Below, one piece after another: positions 39,760 to 52,200 of a stretch of 64,000 bases of DNA (the stretch's first letter is position 1; every line of letters starts with the position of its first letter). The notes beneath the pieces were generated by a model that searched no databases, was not told the DNA's origin, and saw only the letters and a list, made by a program, of their open reading frames with translations. The stretch is from Oxyruncus cristatus (Eukaryota; Chordata; Aves; Passeriformes; Cotingidae), in the NCBI GenBank assembly GCA_013399855.1, contig VXAY01003155.1:62001-126000 (forward strand). Direction: 5' to 3'. Position numbers and translations under genes: made by a program.

Positions 39760-40029
39760 TTTTGAAGGGGGAAGGGGATAAGACCAGGTTCATCAGAGAT
39801 GAGCCATGGGGTGGCATGCCAGTTTTGGGGGTGAAATCCATAGCCCAGCTGAAGTGTTGTTATCTACCACACCCTGACTATGAAGTGTGCTAGCCACACT
39901 GGAACACGCTAGCAGTCTTGTGGGGATGAACCAGTGACTCCTGTGGTAATAAAAGCCAACAGGGAAACACCAAGGAAATATCTCAAAGGAATTAAGGGAC
40001 ATTCCTCTGAGAAGGCAACACGACCGACA

Positions 40030-40820
40030 GCCCAGCTGAGGTACCTTTACACCAGTGCACACAGCATGGGCAACAAACAGGAGGAGCTGGAAACTACTGT
40101 GCTGCTGGAAAGTTATATCCTTGTTGCCATTGCTGAAACTTGGTGGGATGAGTCCCATGACAGGAGTGCAGCTATCAGTGGCTACAGGCTCTTCAGAAAA
40201 GACAGGAGAGGATGGAGAGGGGGAGAGGTTGCCCCCTACATCAAGAGTTGTATTGCGTGTAAAGACCTGTCTTTGAAGAACAGGCATGAGTATGTCAAAA
40301 GCCTGTGGTTAAGAATCAGAGAGTGAGACAAAAGCAGGAACCTCATGATTGGCGTCTACTACAGGCTGACTGATCAAGGGGAGCCTACTGGCGCAGCCCT
40401 CTTGCTCCAGTTACAGGAGGCATCACACTCACAGGCTCTCATCCTGCTGGAAAAGTAGCATGGCAAGTTGTAAACAGTCCAGGAGACTCCTGAAATGCAT
40501 GGAGGATATCTTCTTGATCCAGGTAGTAGACAGCTCTACCAGAAGGGACGTGTTACTGGATCAGTTGATCACCAGTGCAAGTGAGCTAATCAGGGACATC
40601 AGGATTGGAGGCAGCCTGGGCTTCAGTGATTTGGTGGAGTTTGCAGTCCTAAGGCATATGGGTCAGGTAAGGAGTAAATTTAGACCCCTGAACTTTAAGA
40701 AAGCCAAATTCCAACTCTTCAGGGAGATAGGATCTCCTGGGAGACTGCCCTTGGGGACAAGGGAGTATAACAGAGCTGACAGATTTTTAAGGAAGCCTTC
40801 CATGGAGTGCAAGAGATAGC
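40030..40820 (+). pseudogene. CR1 ORF2 apurinic-type endonuclease domain, inactivated
   Basis: The domain starts at QLRYLYTSAHSMGNKQEELE and continues with AETWWDESHD (containing the catalytic Glu of the E-T-W motif), the RRGWRGGEVA block and SLWLRI. An in-frame TGA follows, then GVYYR (about 40351). It nicks target DNA in living CR1. Two catalytic motifs are gone. GDFN is removed by a deletion at about 40450, where one CTGCTGG remains of two expected copies. The His of S-D-H is lost by a 6-base deletion at 40630, leaving SDLVEF. From 40460 a second open frame carries the linker (CKQSRRLLKCMEDIFLIQVV to LNFKKAKFQLFRE). Confidence 0.9.
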
Positions 40821-41269
40821 AATACCCAGGAGCAAGAAATTAAGCAAGAGAGGCAAGACTGTCATGGCTGAGTAGGGAACAGATGGTCAAACTAAAGACA
40901 AAGAAGCAAATGCATAGACAGTTGAAGCTGTGACAGGTGACCCAGGAAGAGTACAGGGAGGGATGAGGAAGGCCAAGGCAAAACTGGAACTGAACTTGGC
41001 AAGCGACAAAAGGAATAACAGGAAGGAATTCTTACAGGTATGTTAACCAGAAAGTAAGGGTTAAAAAAGGTGTATCTTCCTGATAAACAATGCTGGAAAG
41101 CTGGTAACAAGGGATGAGGCTCAGGTAAGGTTCAGGTACTCAAAAATTGTTTTGCTTTAGTCTTCACTGGCAATCTCACTTCCCATACCTCTTGAGTGGA
41201 TGGACACCAGAGTGGGGACTGGGGGAGCAAAGTCCTTCCCAATGTAAGATCAGGTTCGTGACCACCCGA

Positions 41270-42206
41270 TGAACCTGTATTTACATACATTTACGTGACC
41301 TGATGAGATGCATCCCAGAGTCCTGAGGGAATAGGCTGATGTAGTTGCCAAGCCACTGTCCACAATATTAAAAAAGTTGTAGTCAGGTGAAGTCCCAGGT
41401 GACTGGAAAAGGGGAAACATTGCACTCATCTTTAAAAAGGGTAGAAAGGATGACTCTGGGAACTACTGACCTGTCAGCCTCACCTCTGTTCCTGAGAAGA
41501 TCATGGAACAGATCCTCCTAAAAGCTATGCTAAGGCACATAGAGGGCAGGGAGGTCGTTTGGGACAAGCAGTCCCTTCACCAAGGGCGAGTCCTGCCTAA
41601 CCAACCTAGTGGCCTTGGAGGATGGAGTAACTATATCAGGGGACAAGGAAAGGGCTACAGATGTCATTTGTGTGGACTTCTGTAAAGCCTTTGACATGGT
41701 GCCCCATAACAGCTCTCTAAACTGGAGAGAGATGAATTTGATGAGTGTACTGTTAGATGGATAAGAAAGTGGTTGGACGGTCATCTCCAGAGGGTGGTGG
41801 TCAACAGTTCAAGGTCCTGAGGGACATCAGTGACAAGTAGTGTCCCTCAGATGTTCATACTGGGACCAGTGTTATCTAATATCTTCAATAAAGACAGATG
41901 AAGGGATCTAGTGCACGCTTAGCAAATTTGCACATGACACCAAGCTGAGTGGTGTGCTTGACACACCTGAAGGATGGGATGCCATCCATAGGGATCTGGA
42001 CAAGCTTGAGAAGTGGACCCATGGGAATCTCTTGAGGTTTAATAGGACCAAGGACAAGGTGCTGCACTTGGGTCAGGACGACCGCCAGTATCAATATAGG
42101 CTGGGGGATGAACAGGTAGAGAGCAGCCCTGCTGAAAAGGACTTGGGGATGCAGGTGGATGAGAGGCTGAACATAAACTGGCACTGTGCACTTGTAGCCC
42201 AGGAAG
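41270..42206 (+). pseudogene. CR1 ORF2 reverse transcriptase core, first part
   Basis: Recognisable blocks run in order: MHPRVLRE (about 41309), KGNIALIFKKGRKDDSGNY (41409-41466), [20 protein letters not shown], motif A as C-K-A-F-D-M-V-P-H (41681-41707), a worn SVPQ...LGPVL block (about 41841), and the catalytic box as F-A-H-D (41927-41938) in place of F-A-D-D. Next come KVLHLGQDDRQYQYRLGDEQ and SSPAEKDLGMQVDERLNINW. The frame then runs into the LTR. The D-to-H change in the catalytic box would by itself abolish polymerase activity. Confidence 0.92.
42201..42206 (+). repeat. Left target-site duplication of the LTR
   Basis: AGGAAG, repeated exactly at 42670-42675 on the other side of the LTR. 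Confidence 0.9.
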
Positions 42207-42669
42207 TGTGGGAAATGGGGACCAAGAAGTGGAGCAGTATCAGAAGTGGAAACAGGCATTACAAGAATCCATGGAGGAAGAGGACACTCTTTGAATATGA
42301 TGAACTCTCTGCAAGCATAGTGGACTGTTGAGTGAATATTGAGGCTTTAGTGTTGTTTGTTATATCTTCCCTATGTTGTACCCCCATAATTTTATAAAAA
42401 TTCCCTCAAGTTTTTTATTCCCTTTATTCCTGCATTCTCATTGGTTGTTAGCTGCTGCAGTGCAGATCTTCCTTATAAGGCTATGCTTCTCCCTAATCTT
42501 CCTTATAAAGACGAATTCCCTCCTTACTTTTCCTTATGTGGTTTGTTAACACCCTCAGTTCTGGCATGTTCTGCTCATGCTTTATAATAAGGCTGGAATC
42601 ATTTTAATAAAGGGCCTACTTACCTTCACCTGAACCCTGATTAGGTTGTCATTCCTTCGAGCTTTGACA
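42207..42669 (+). mobile_element. Solitary LTR of an endogenous retrovirus, nested in CR1
   Basis: The 463-bp insert begins TGTGGGAAAT and ends CTTTGACA, giving the TG...CA ends and TGT/ACA inverted tips of a retroviral LTR. It is bounded by a perfect 6-bp target duplication. Inside are an inverted CCAAT box (ATTGG, 42440-42444), a 13-bp repeat ATCTTCCTTATAA at 42466-42478 and 42496-42508 that contains TATA-like boxes, another TATA-like CTTTATAATAA (about 42580) and a poly(A) signal AATAAA at 42606-42611. No gag, pol or env sequence is present, so it is a solo LTR left by recombination between two LTRs. A 6-bp duplication fits alpha/beta-type avian retroviruses; the family is not assigned. 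Orientation is inferred from the AATAAA. Confidence 0.9.
42466..42508 (+). promoter_or_regulatory. Tandem 13-bp repeat with TATA-like cores in the LTR
   Basis: ATCTTCCTTATAA occurs twice with a 30-base period, downstream of an inverted CCAAT box and about 100 bases before the AATAAA. The position fits the U3 promoter region. Activity is inferred, not shown. Confidence 0.5.
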
Positions 42670-42675
42670 AGGAAG
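42670..42675 (+). repeat. Right target-site duplication of the LTR
   Basis: AGGAAG, identical to 42201-42206. CR1 coding sequence resumes here. Confidence 0.9.
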
Positions 42676-43260
42676 CCCATCGTGTTCTGGGCTGCATCAA
42701 AAGCAGCGTGGCCAGCAGATTGAGGGAGGGGATTCTGCCCCTTTACTCTGCTCTGATTAGACCCCACTCGGAGTACTGCACTGGGTCCCCAGCACAGGAA
42801 GGTCCTGTTGGAGAGAGTACAGAGCAGAGTCACCAAGATGATTAGAGGAATAGAGCTTCTCTCTTATAAAGAAAGAGTGAGAGAATTGGATTTGTTCAGC
42901 CCAGAAAAGAGAAGGCGTCAGGGTGACCTAATATTGCAGCTTTCCAGTACTTGAAGGGAGCCTATGGAAAGATGGAGAGGGACTTTTTATAAGAGCATCT
43001 AATGACAGGGCAAGGGGGAATGTATTTAAACTAAAAAATTAGAAAAAAAATAGAAAAAGAATTATTTACTGTGAGGGTGGTGAGGCACTGGAACAGGTTG
43101 CCCAGAGAAGTTATGGGTGCCCCATCCTGGGAGATGTTCAAGGCCAGGCTGGATGGAACTCTGAGCAACCTGATCTAGTGAAAGGTGCCCCTGTCCATGG
43201 CAGGGAGGTTAGAACTAGATGATTTTAAAGGTCTCTTCCAACCCAAACCATTCTATGATT
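42676..43260 (+). mobile_element. CR1 ORF2 C-terminal part and 3' UTR, after the LTR
   Basis: The CR1 frame continues as [20 protein letters not shown], then [14 protein letters not shown] (about 42740) and the MIRGIE block near 42838. It runs on through a DLFSPEKRR-type block, a frameshifted stretch, GTGAGGGTGGTGAGGCACTG and the 3' UTR ending at 43260. If one AGGAAG copy and the LTR are ignored, the codons on the two sides meet in phase. The LTR therefore entered an already existing CR1. Confidence 0.93.
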
Positions 43261-46200
43261 TTCTCTAGCTGCAGGGACCTACCTGGACAAACTGTTTCTG
43301 TTACCAGCTTTTCCAAGCTATTTTGTCTCAGAACAGCAGTATGACTCAGATGTTGGTAGCAAAATTAATATTTCCTTGGTTCTTTTCTTGAACTATATGT
43401 ACCATTTTTCCCAAAATAAAAAGGGCTCTATCTCTAGAAAGAACCAGGGATGGGCAGATTATGAGTCTGTATAACCCATACAGTGACTTGAACAGGAATA
43501 TGTTACGGGAATATTTCGCAGATGCTTTGACTTCCTCTAATGAAGAAGCCTCAAACACATTATGGGCATTAAGTTAGCTATTGAGCTGAAATACTCCCCG
43601 ATGATTCTTCCGAAGCTGTTCTGTGGTCTGAGGCAGAAATCTCTTCCAAGTCTCTGCTGAGTGGCCCAGAAATGGTAAAGTCCTCAAATAAGTAATGTGT
43701 GAATGTATGGTTTGTTGAATACAAACAAGACACACCAATGGGTTTGAGAAAAGGCCAGCAAAGAGAATTCTATTGCTTATACCCAAATCAATTAAAGAGT
43801 ATGGGATACTTCAAAATGGAGACTGAAGCTTTTAGAGGCCTATATCAGTACTTGTCAGTTAAGCAGATCACTGATGAGAATAGACATGAAGAAAGAAACA
43901 GGGAACATCCCATGTTTTCAAAGGCAGAGAGAAGAATAAGTCATATGGGAAACTGGCATGGTAGTATATTAATGGTAAAGGGAGTAACCAAATTTTCCAA
44001 CATTGGATGGTGCCTAAAAGGTAGCCTAAATCTTTACTCTTCACTTTTTACTTTAGTTTCTTAAAGATTTCAGGCATGGAAATAACGTATCTCTGACACT
44101 TAAATGTTATATGACAATTCTTCCACATGAAAGGTAAAATTGTAGTAAAAAAATAAGATCAGAAAATAAGAAACGGAAGCAAACTACATTTTTTGTGCAA
44201 GTCAAAAAGTACATCCATGTCATAGATATCTGGAAAAAAACCAAACAAAAAAACATGAGAAGCAAGATGTTAGATTTGTAAATTTTGTAGATGTCAATTT
44301 GTAAATTTAATTTTTTTTTTCTTCTGAACCTTAGATCAGTTATCTAATTTCCTATAAATCTTTAAGTTACTCGTATTTTACAGTCACTTCAACAGCACTC
44401 CAGCCAGGCCTCACATCAAGGCTGACCCTGGTGAGTACTGTGGTTTATGCTTTCAGAAAGCCTCAAACCATTATGTACTGAAAATGTTTGCTCCAGTAAC
44501 CAGAAAAAAATAACGTCTGATGTAAATTGCACAAAACATGTGTACCAGAGATGGGAAGGGCCTCAGCACTAGCAGTACCAAGCTAGTGATTAACTAGTTT
44601 TGCTCCAAATTGCTAGATAATGTAGAAACAGTCTGCTCCAGACCTGAGAGAAATTCACAGGAATCCATGCAAAGTCCACTGAAGTCCTTCCTCGACTTCA
44701 GTGGTACCGTGTTGAACCCAAGATATTTCACATGAAACAAAACATATTTTGCTAATCAGCTTTATTCCCAAGTGAGTCGAATTAATATACCTGCATTTTG
44801 GAATGCATCCCGATCTCTTTAAGTTCAGGACTGGCTTTTTTTTTAATGTCTTTTGATTTTAAATATCACTCTTTAAATACATTTTAAGCAGTAGTATTTT
44901 ATAGTATTTTCACCTACTTTTCTACTGGCTGTAAATACATGTTTAGGTGATAACTGGTAAAGATTCAAGCATACGTTTATCCAGATTGGATTTCAACTTC
45001 TCTCTCAGTTGCTAACACCTTTTTACTAGTGACCTCTTCCAGCAGATGTCATTATGTTGTAAGCAGCAAACAGAAAACAGGCAAAGCCTGTACTGCAAAA
45101 CAGGAGCACCAGGAAATGTTTAGTGCTCTTACTAATAGAATGTGTGCGTATGGAGGGAGTTGCATAGTAAACAAAAACATTAGGTAATCTCTTATTTTTC
45201 ACACTCTTGCTCAAAATATATTCAAAACACATTTTCAAACCTTGCAAGAACAAAATGAAGAATCTTAAAATACAAAACTACCTCTACATTTAAAGTGTGT
45301 GTTTGAGCTCAGGTATCTTATTATTTCCTTATGTTATACATATGGATTGTCTTCAGTATTACTAAAATTTGACATTGTTGAGATGGAGTGTAACTTATGC
45401 TTTCTAAAAAAATAAAGGTTATTAAATTTTTAAGACAAAAAGACAATACAACCTAAATGTCAGTACTAAGGGTATTACTCAGATTCAGGGAGAAAGCAAG
45501 CTTGACAAAATCTGTTATTTCTGAAATATGCTATGATACTCCTCAAGTGCAAGTGATGGGGGACATATAGTCAGGTACTACAGCACCTGAAACCAATGGT
45601 CTGAGTTCTCATATTCAGTGTGTGACAGGATTCTAATCCACAGACATGTCCTGATTCAGGAGAGGAAATAGTTTATCCTGGGATGTGTGTGGACTTTCCT
45701 GCCCCTCAGTTAGTAGATCTCAGAGGTTACTGTATGATTTTACCTCACAGGTGACTATACTCTCAACCTCCCACTGAGCATCCACAGTTGCCAAACAAAT
45801 CTCAAAATATTAAAGTTTCCCAAATCAGGACTACTGCACTTGTATTTCAATTGCAGTGGTATGACTGTGGTGTGAGCAGATGATCTTTCACAGTGGAGGC
45901 AGGAATATCTAGGAGAGGAGCAATGTTAACATGCCTGAATGGGAAACATGACAGTCATCCTAAGTTAAGCCATTGCTGATTGTGAATATGCAGCCCGACA
46001 CTGCCTAACCATTACTAGCAGTTATTATATTGTAGTAACACTCTTGGATGCCAGTCAGAGATTAGGATTCCCATGGTAAAGCCGATGAAATGAGAGCCTT
46101 GAGGAAGCTGTGGTGCAAGTGAGTAGCTGCTGTGCCAAATACTGATTTCACACAATGCCTCAGGTTTCCCCCACAGCACTTCTAAGCTCTTCAAACTCCA

Positions 46201-49200
46201 GAATAAAGAGGTTTATTACAGTCACTTAAAGAAAAATAATTTCTCTATGACACAGGCCCATGCAAGACTCTTCACAAACAATAACATAACTATGGAAGCA
46301 GTAACACCATTTTCTGCAATATTTTTAAACGTATATTGTAAAGATCAGGAAATTAATTTTATCCTCAGAAGGTATGTTCTGTGATTTTACAAGTACACGT
46401 TGTTCTTTCAGAGGAAGAATATCCCTTCTTCAGGGAAAAATGGAATACACCATTAATTATGCGCCTGTGTGTAGTGATGGCCTTTTTGTTTCTTACGCTC
46501 TATTTTGGTGACACTGGCTTCTAATGTCAGCAGGATACACATCTATGTCAGAACCTTTTTTTTATATTCTTATTGTAAAATATCAAAAAGCCTTGAAAGA
46601 GCTGTATCTACACACTTAATTGCAGTGATGTTCAATCTGTCCTAGAAGTGCCCCTGGGAATCACCAGAACACCAAACACTAGTGCATAGCGGAGACTGAG
46701 CTGAGCTAGAGATAAGTAACACAACAGAAAGAAGAATGTGGACTCTGCTCTTAACTTTCACTATCTCTGACATGATACCTGAATTTCAGAACTTTCTGTT
46801 TCCCACATGAAGATAAACACGATAGCTTAAACCACACTTCATGATTCAGCACTGGTTGAAAGCAATCTGCTTGACTTCTGCTGAAACAACCTTAGCAGTG
46901 CTCTTGTAAGCAGACAGCATGGCTCAGATCGACTGTGATAACAGCTGAGAAAGAGAATTCCTGAAAATTCCTCCCTGCCATATATGAACTAGATGTAGAT
47001 AAGGAGATTAAAGATGGACATACAGGGTCTACAAAAATGAGGTGCAGAGAGAGAACCAGCATGGGCCAACACAACTAGAGAGAATGCAGTAATGACACAC
47101 TGATCAACACGCTCTTCAGACTGAAGAACGGAGATCAGCTGACAAAGACACGGACACACAATCACCCATCACCCTTTGCAAGACTTCTCTTTAAGTTTTT
47201 GTTAAGATTCAGGAGGATGATACATTGAATCATTATCCCACGCCACTCTTACTAACCTGTTATCTAACACTCTCTATGAGGAGAAAATAAAAAAGCTTTT
47301 CATAAGCAGATGACTCCCCTGGTGTTAAGGCAAAAACATCAAAGTGTTAGAGCTCTATGAGAAGAGAAGGTTGGAAACAATTACCAATATAAAGACCCAA
47401 CTGAAATCGAGTTAAATTCAAACACATAGCCGTTTTCAGAGCAGAAAATATTGTCAGAAAAAGATTACTATAATTCACTGGATGTTTGGAAACCTTTTCT
47501 TATGAACAGGAAACTGTTTATCTACAGTTAAGATCTTTAGACACATGAGCAGAGACCTCTTAAACTATGCATACCTTATTAGAAAGGTGTTCTTGAAAAC
47601 GAGTGTGATACCATCAGAATCAGTGATAGATGATGAGTGAGTGAGATGGTGAGTTTTCTTCATTGTTTCTACATAATATAAAAAATTTCTACAAATTTTT
47701 TCTGCAGCCTTTAAATTGCTACTTTTCAGTCCTTTCTCACACTTTGGGTTTAACCTAAGGTATACATTTTAGAGTAATTACACTTATCCACATTAAATTT
47801 CACTAAAATGCATCTGTCCAATCTCTTCCCTTTTCTTGCAGTTTACTTTCAAGGTACGGCTTTAGACTTGCTTTATCATTAGCACAAGAAAATTACTAAT
47901 AGAATATGCATTAACACTTAAACTTAGGTGATTGAATTTATGGTACGCTTACAGAACTTGTACTGGAGGGTTTTCAGCTTTGAGCCCATTGGGTTCCTTG
48001 CTGCTGGGGTGCATATTTCACTTACATACCTTGAACATTCTTCCCACAGTAAGAGAAGTCATGCACCACACTTCATAGCAAACAAATAAGGGAGTAGTCA
48101 GAATAACGCAACTGTAATTTCACAGCATAGATTTTAAGTCTCATTTGAAATGGAGGCAGTGCACACTTAAAACTCCCTGACTTCTAACACATTGTCTCTC
48201 AAAAAATTCATCACCCTTTTAATTTTGAGCTGGCATGCATTAGTAAATAAGTCAGAATGCTTGTGCCTTTTCTGCACTGAGATGCATACAAAATACATAT
48301 TCTGACTGCCAATATTGTAAAGTGATTTTCATTGTGTGTTTTACGGAACTGTTAGATATGTTGGAGGAAATCATGGTCTCCTTTGAAGTTAAGGAGAGCA
48401 TTACTGTTGACTTAATGAGACCAAGATTTCTTTTATGTTCAAAGTTAAGCGATGTTATTCACTTTCCTTTTTATTAAAACATACCGCAGAAAGTTAAAAA
48501 GTAAATCAGTACTTTCGGTGTTGTATCCACAACATCTAAAGGCCTAAAAATGTCAGTAATTCAAAAATCCCCATAAATGGTTTTGAATGCCAGACACAAA
48601 GTTAGATAGAATTTGTATGAAGTCAGAAATATATGAAAGAAAGTGCTTCTTACTGGCAGTAAGTCTGAGTTGCATTAACAAACTCTTATAAAAAAGTTCT
48701 ATAGAATTTATTTAAAATTAAAATCTATCATTCTATAAACTGCTTACTTCCATGAAATAAAAAAATAATGAAAGAGGATTTGTGATTAAATATTATGCCA
48801 AGGGATTAAAAAATAGACAAAAAAGTCTAGTTCTTTAACAAAGACTATGATCTTTTAGATTCATTTCTAAGGGAGTCAATTCAATGTCTGTAGACTCCTA
48901 TTATTTATTCTGTATGACATTTCCATAGAACATATGAGAACATATATATGAGCTATATGAAACATTCCATACTGAGTTGTAGCTGTTGTGAAATAGAATT
49001 TATAAATACCTCACATATAAAAGTAGCATTTATTAAGAAATTACTTCAGATTTCAGGATATTTTAGAGGGTGTTTGTGCTATGAACATGTTTGGAGACAT
49101 TCTGAGATCATTCAACATCTTGTTTCTAGAATGGAAGTTGTAAAGCATTTCTTTCAGTAGAAGTTTATCTATTTTTAAGAGGTAGGAGTATGTGGACACC

Positions 49201-52200
49201 ATCAGTTCAGATCAAGATCCTGAACATTGATTAAGTGTTTTTTGATGGAAAACCAGGATTAAGTAGGTTAATGTCCTTTACATGTCTTATTGTGGTTTAG
49301 TATCTGGAAGACAAGGTCATGGCTGATGTTGAAATAATTACACAAGCCTGAAAGATGATAGAACAAATATTTGACACTTCAATACAATGCTTTTCCTCAT
49401 TATTAAATGGGTATTACAAAAGCATGTAGAAATCTAGCAATCTCATGCTTGATAAGACAAATCTACAATAGCTAATCTGAGAGCCCTGAATGCTTAAAAT
49501 GTCCACTGACATCCAGCAAACACATCACCACAGTCAAATAGACGACTTTCAGTATGCCTTGGCCAATTGTTTGTCCAGAGGCAACTGAGCAGTTGGCTGC
49601 TTATAACCAGTTGATAACCAGCCATTACTTAGCTGGAGTATTTGTGCTTGAATGCTTCTGGAGCTCTTTCTGTCAGTTATTCCATGTTCAGAGGATCAAC
49701 CAGTATTCCCAGTTCAGATTAATTTCAGATAAAACATAATATACAAGGGATATCTCCAAGAGAGAGGAGTAATGTAAATCTAAATGCCTCAAGTCTCTGT
49801 CTTGCATTGCCTCAGAAGACAGAAAAATATTTAAGTCCGTATGTCACCCAAAAATCAAAATGCCAGAAAGACTGAGATTACATTATATTATCAATACACA
49901 AAAAAATTGAAATGCTTATTAAAAATGCACCAAACACAAATACTCAGATTTGTCTTTCATTTTGTGTCACATCACTTTCCCTCATTTTTATTCAGTTTTG
50001 TCTATTTGCAGTGGGAATTACACACAACAGTAATGTAGAAATGCTCACCTATATATGTATAATATAGAATTAAGATGAACCTCACTCATGAAAGCAAGTT
50101 ATATGGAATCCTACACTCACCTCAGAACTACAGCTTATGATTTTGGAGTTGCAGTAATGGATGAGCAAAAACAGGGGCAATGCTTCATTTCCTTCTGGAC
50201 TTTACAGACTAATACATACGTTTCCTTCCTATTCTTCTTTTCTTTCTCCTCCTCTAAAACCAAGTCTTTCTGGTTTAATTTTTTGAGTCATTTCACAAAT
50301 TCTGTCTCTGTGTTTAAAATAAGAATTGAACATTTTGACAGTTTGTTTTCTTAAACAAGTATCTGTGAGAACCCTGGAGCCATATACATTATTATAGGTA
50401 ACCAGAATAATAACATAATGACTTCCACACAGCATTCAAGTTGCTTTACTTATTTTAATAAGAAAGAACAAAAGATTTTTAGAATCTGTATGTGCCTGAC
50501 ATTATCAAGGTCCCTTGCATGGAGATACAGAGAATGAGAATAGCTACAATCAATTTATCATGAAAGAATCTCACTCTGCAGTATACAGAGTATAGAGAAT
50601 TTGTTCAGTATGCAGCAGTATAATGAAGCAGTGAGAGACAGAGATTATGCTTTCAGTTTTATTCATATTACGCATAAGAATTCCAAATTCGCTCTTTGGA
50701 GGATAAGCATCCTAAATCACCTGTAAAACATTTGCCTTATCTTTCAGCATTAAAGCAGTAGTAGAAGTACTGCTGAGTTCTAAGAAAAAATTAACTTGCT
50801 TAGGTAATCAGTTTAACGTGCTGCAAGTCTTCCAGTGAAATGTTAACTTTTTATACACAGAAGTGCTTGTGAGCACTTAGGCCTAGAAAAGAAAACCCAC
50901 ATCCCCCTCCTTACACCAAAATTTTTTTTTTTTATTTTTTTTCAACTGAGTAGAAAATATGTAGAAGAAAATGCAACTAAATATACTTCTGACAGCTCAA
51001 ATGATACATAAATATAAGGGCTGACAAGGGTTGGTTTGTCATTGTAGTTCACTTCGATCAACTCTACATGGTTCTGTAGGACAATGAAATTCAATGCACT
51101 TATAATTTCCAAAAAAGTGAGCTCAGATTCTTTTAAAAGCATTTCTATGTGAAAACGGATCATTTACATGCCAAAAGCACTTTTAATGTGACATATTTAG
51201 CACATGTATTATTGAGAACGAAAGCTGCTTGAACTTAGTGAATTTTAAAGTCTATAAAATGGCACCCTGCTGAGCAGAAAGGTAGCTGTTCAGTGAATTT
51301 CTCCGTTATGTGATTATTTTGAATAATAGACTTGTACATAACTTTTTTACGAAATTAAAGGTATGACATTTGCTTTAGTTCAGTTCTGTAAATTGCACTT
51401 TAGAACATAAAGAATGGGCTGATGTATGAATTTGTTGTTCCTCTAAGCAATTTTGCTGATTTTTTAAAGAACAGTTTTATGTTTCATCTATTGAGTAACA
51501 CATCAAACAGTTATCTTAGTAGATTTAATGAGCATTCATGTATAGCTTAACACATATGAGGAACAGTCAGGAACCTCAAAAATAAAAGTATTGTGTTTTG
51601 CCTTGGTTGTCTAGGACTCACCCAGACTCTGACGCAAGACGAAGAAAGACAATTTTGGCGAAAAGTCTTAACACTTAGAAGCATAATTAAGAGAAGCATC
51701 TGGAAATACAGAGGCATAGCAAATTCATTGTATTTGGCTAATATACTCTTTGACTTGATTAAATACACCATATACTTCACTGTCACGGAATTGCATGGTG
51801 CTATCTGCTCCCAAACAAAGAGCACCCAGCAGAGGAATAATTCTTATCCTGCATTTTTATTGTTTTTATCAGGAACAACATAAAGCACTTGAAAATATAA
51901 ATTACACAATAAAAATTTTCTATGCATGATGCATACATAAATAATCAATATTTTTTTCTGATTAGGCTTTGGACAAATGTTACAATTTTTACGCACAAGC
52001 TACCTTTAGCTGAAAAACACCCTCCCTAGCAGTGGTGCTCTGTCTGCTCACATTCCTGGCCACTGGCAAGAATTCACCTCACACTAACAAGCTATGAGAT
52101 ACATTACTTGTATCACTAAAGTCCAAAAAGGATCACAATGACTACCTGTAGAATGGCACAGCACACAGCCACTGTTAAAGCTAAAGAGTGAACAGACCAT

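Larger units (their letters stand above)
39590..43260 (+). mobile_element. Long CR1 LINE, 5'-truncated and interrupted by an LTR
   Basis: This is the most complete retrotransposon in the window, about 3.2 kb of CR1 once the LTR is subtracted. In order it has the C-terminus of ORF1, the ORF1-ORF2 spacer, the endonuclease, the linker, the reverse transcriptase and the 3' UTR ending in CCATTCTATGATT (43248-43260). It starts inside ORF1, so it is 5'-truncated. Full-length CR1 is about 4.5 kb. Many stops and frameshifts, a lost GDFN and SDH in the endonuclease and a changed FADD box in the RT show it is long dead. Parts are listed separately. Confidence 0.95.

Noticed and set aside
39793..40287. 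164-codon minus-strand frame, the longest in the window
   Set aside because: It is the antisense shadow of the plus-strand CR1 ORF1-ORF2 spacer and endonuclease.
42582..42836. Minus-strand 84-codon frame across the LTR/CR1 junction
   Set aside because: Antisense of LTR end plus CR1 ORF2; no independent meaning.
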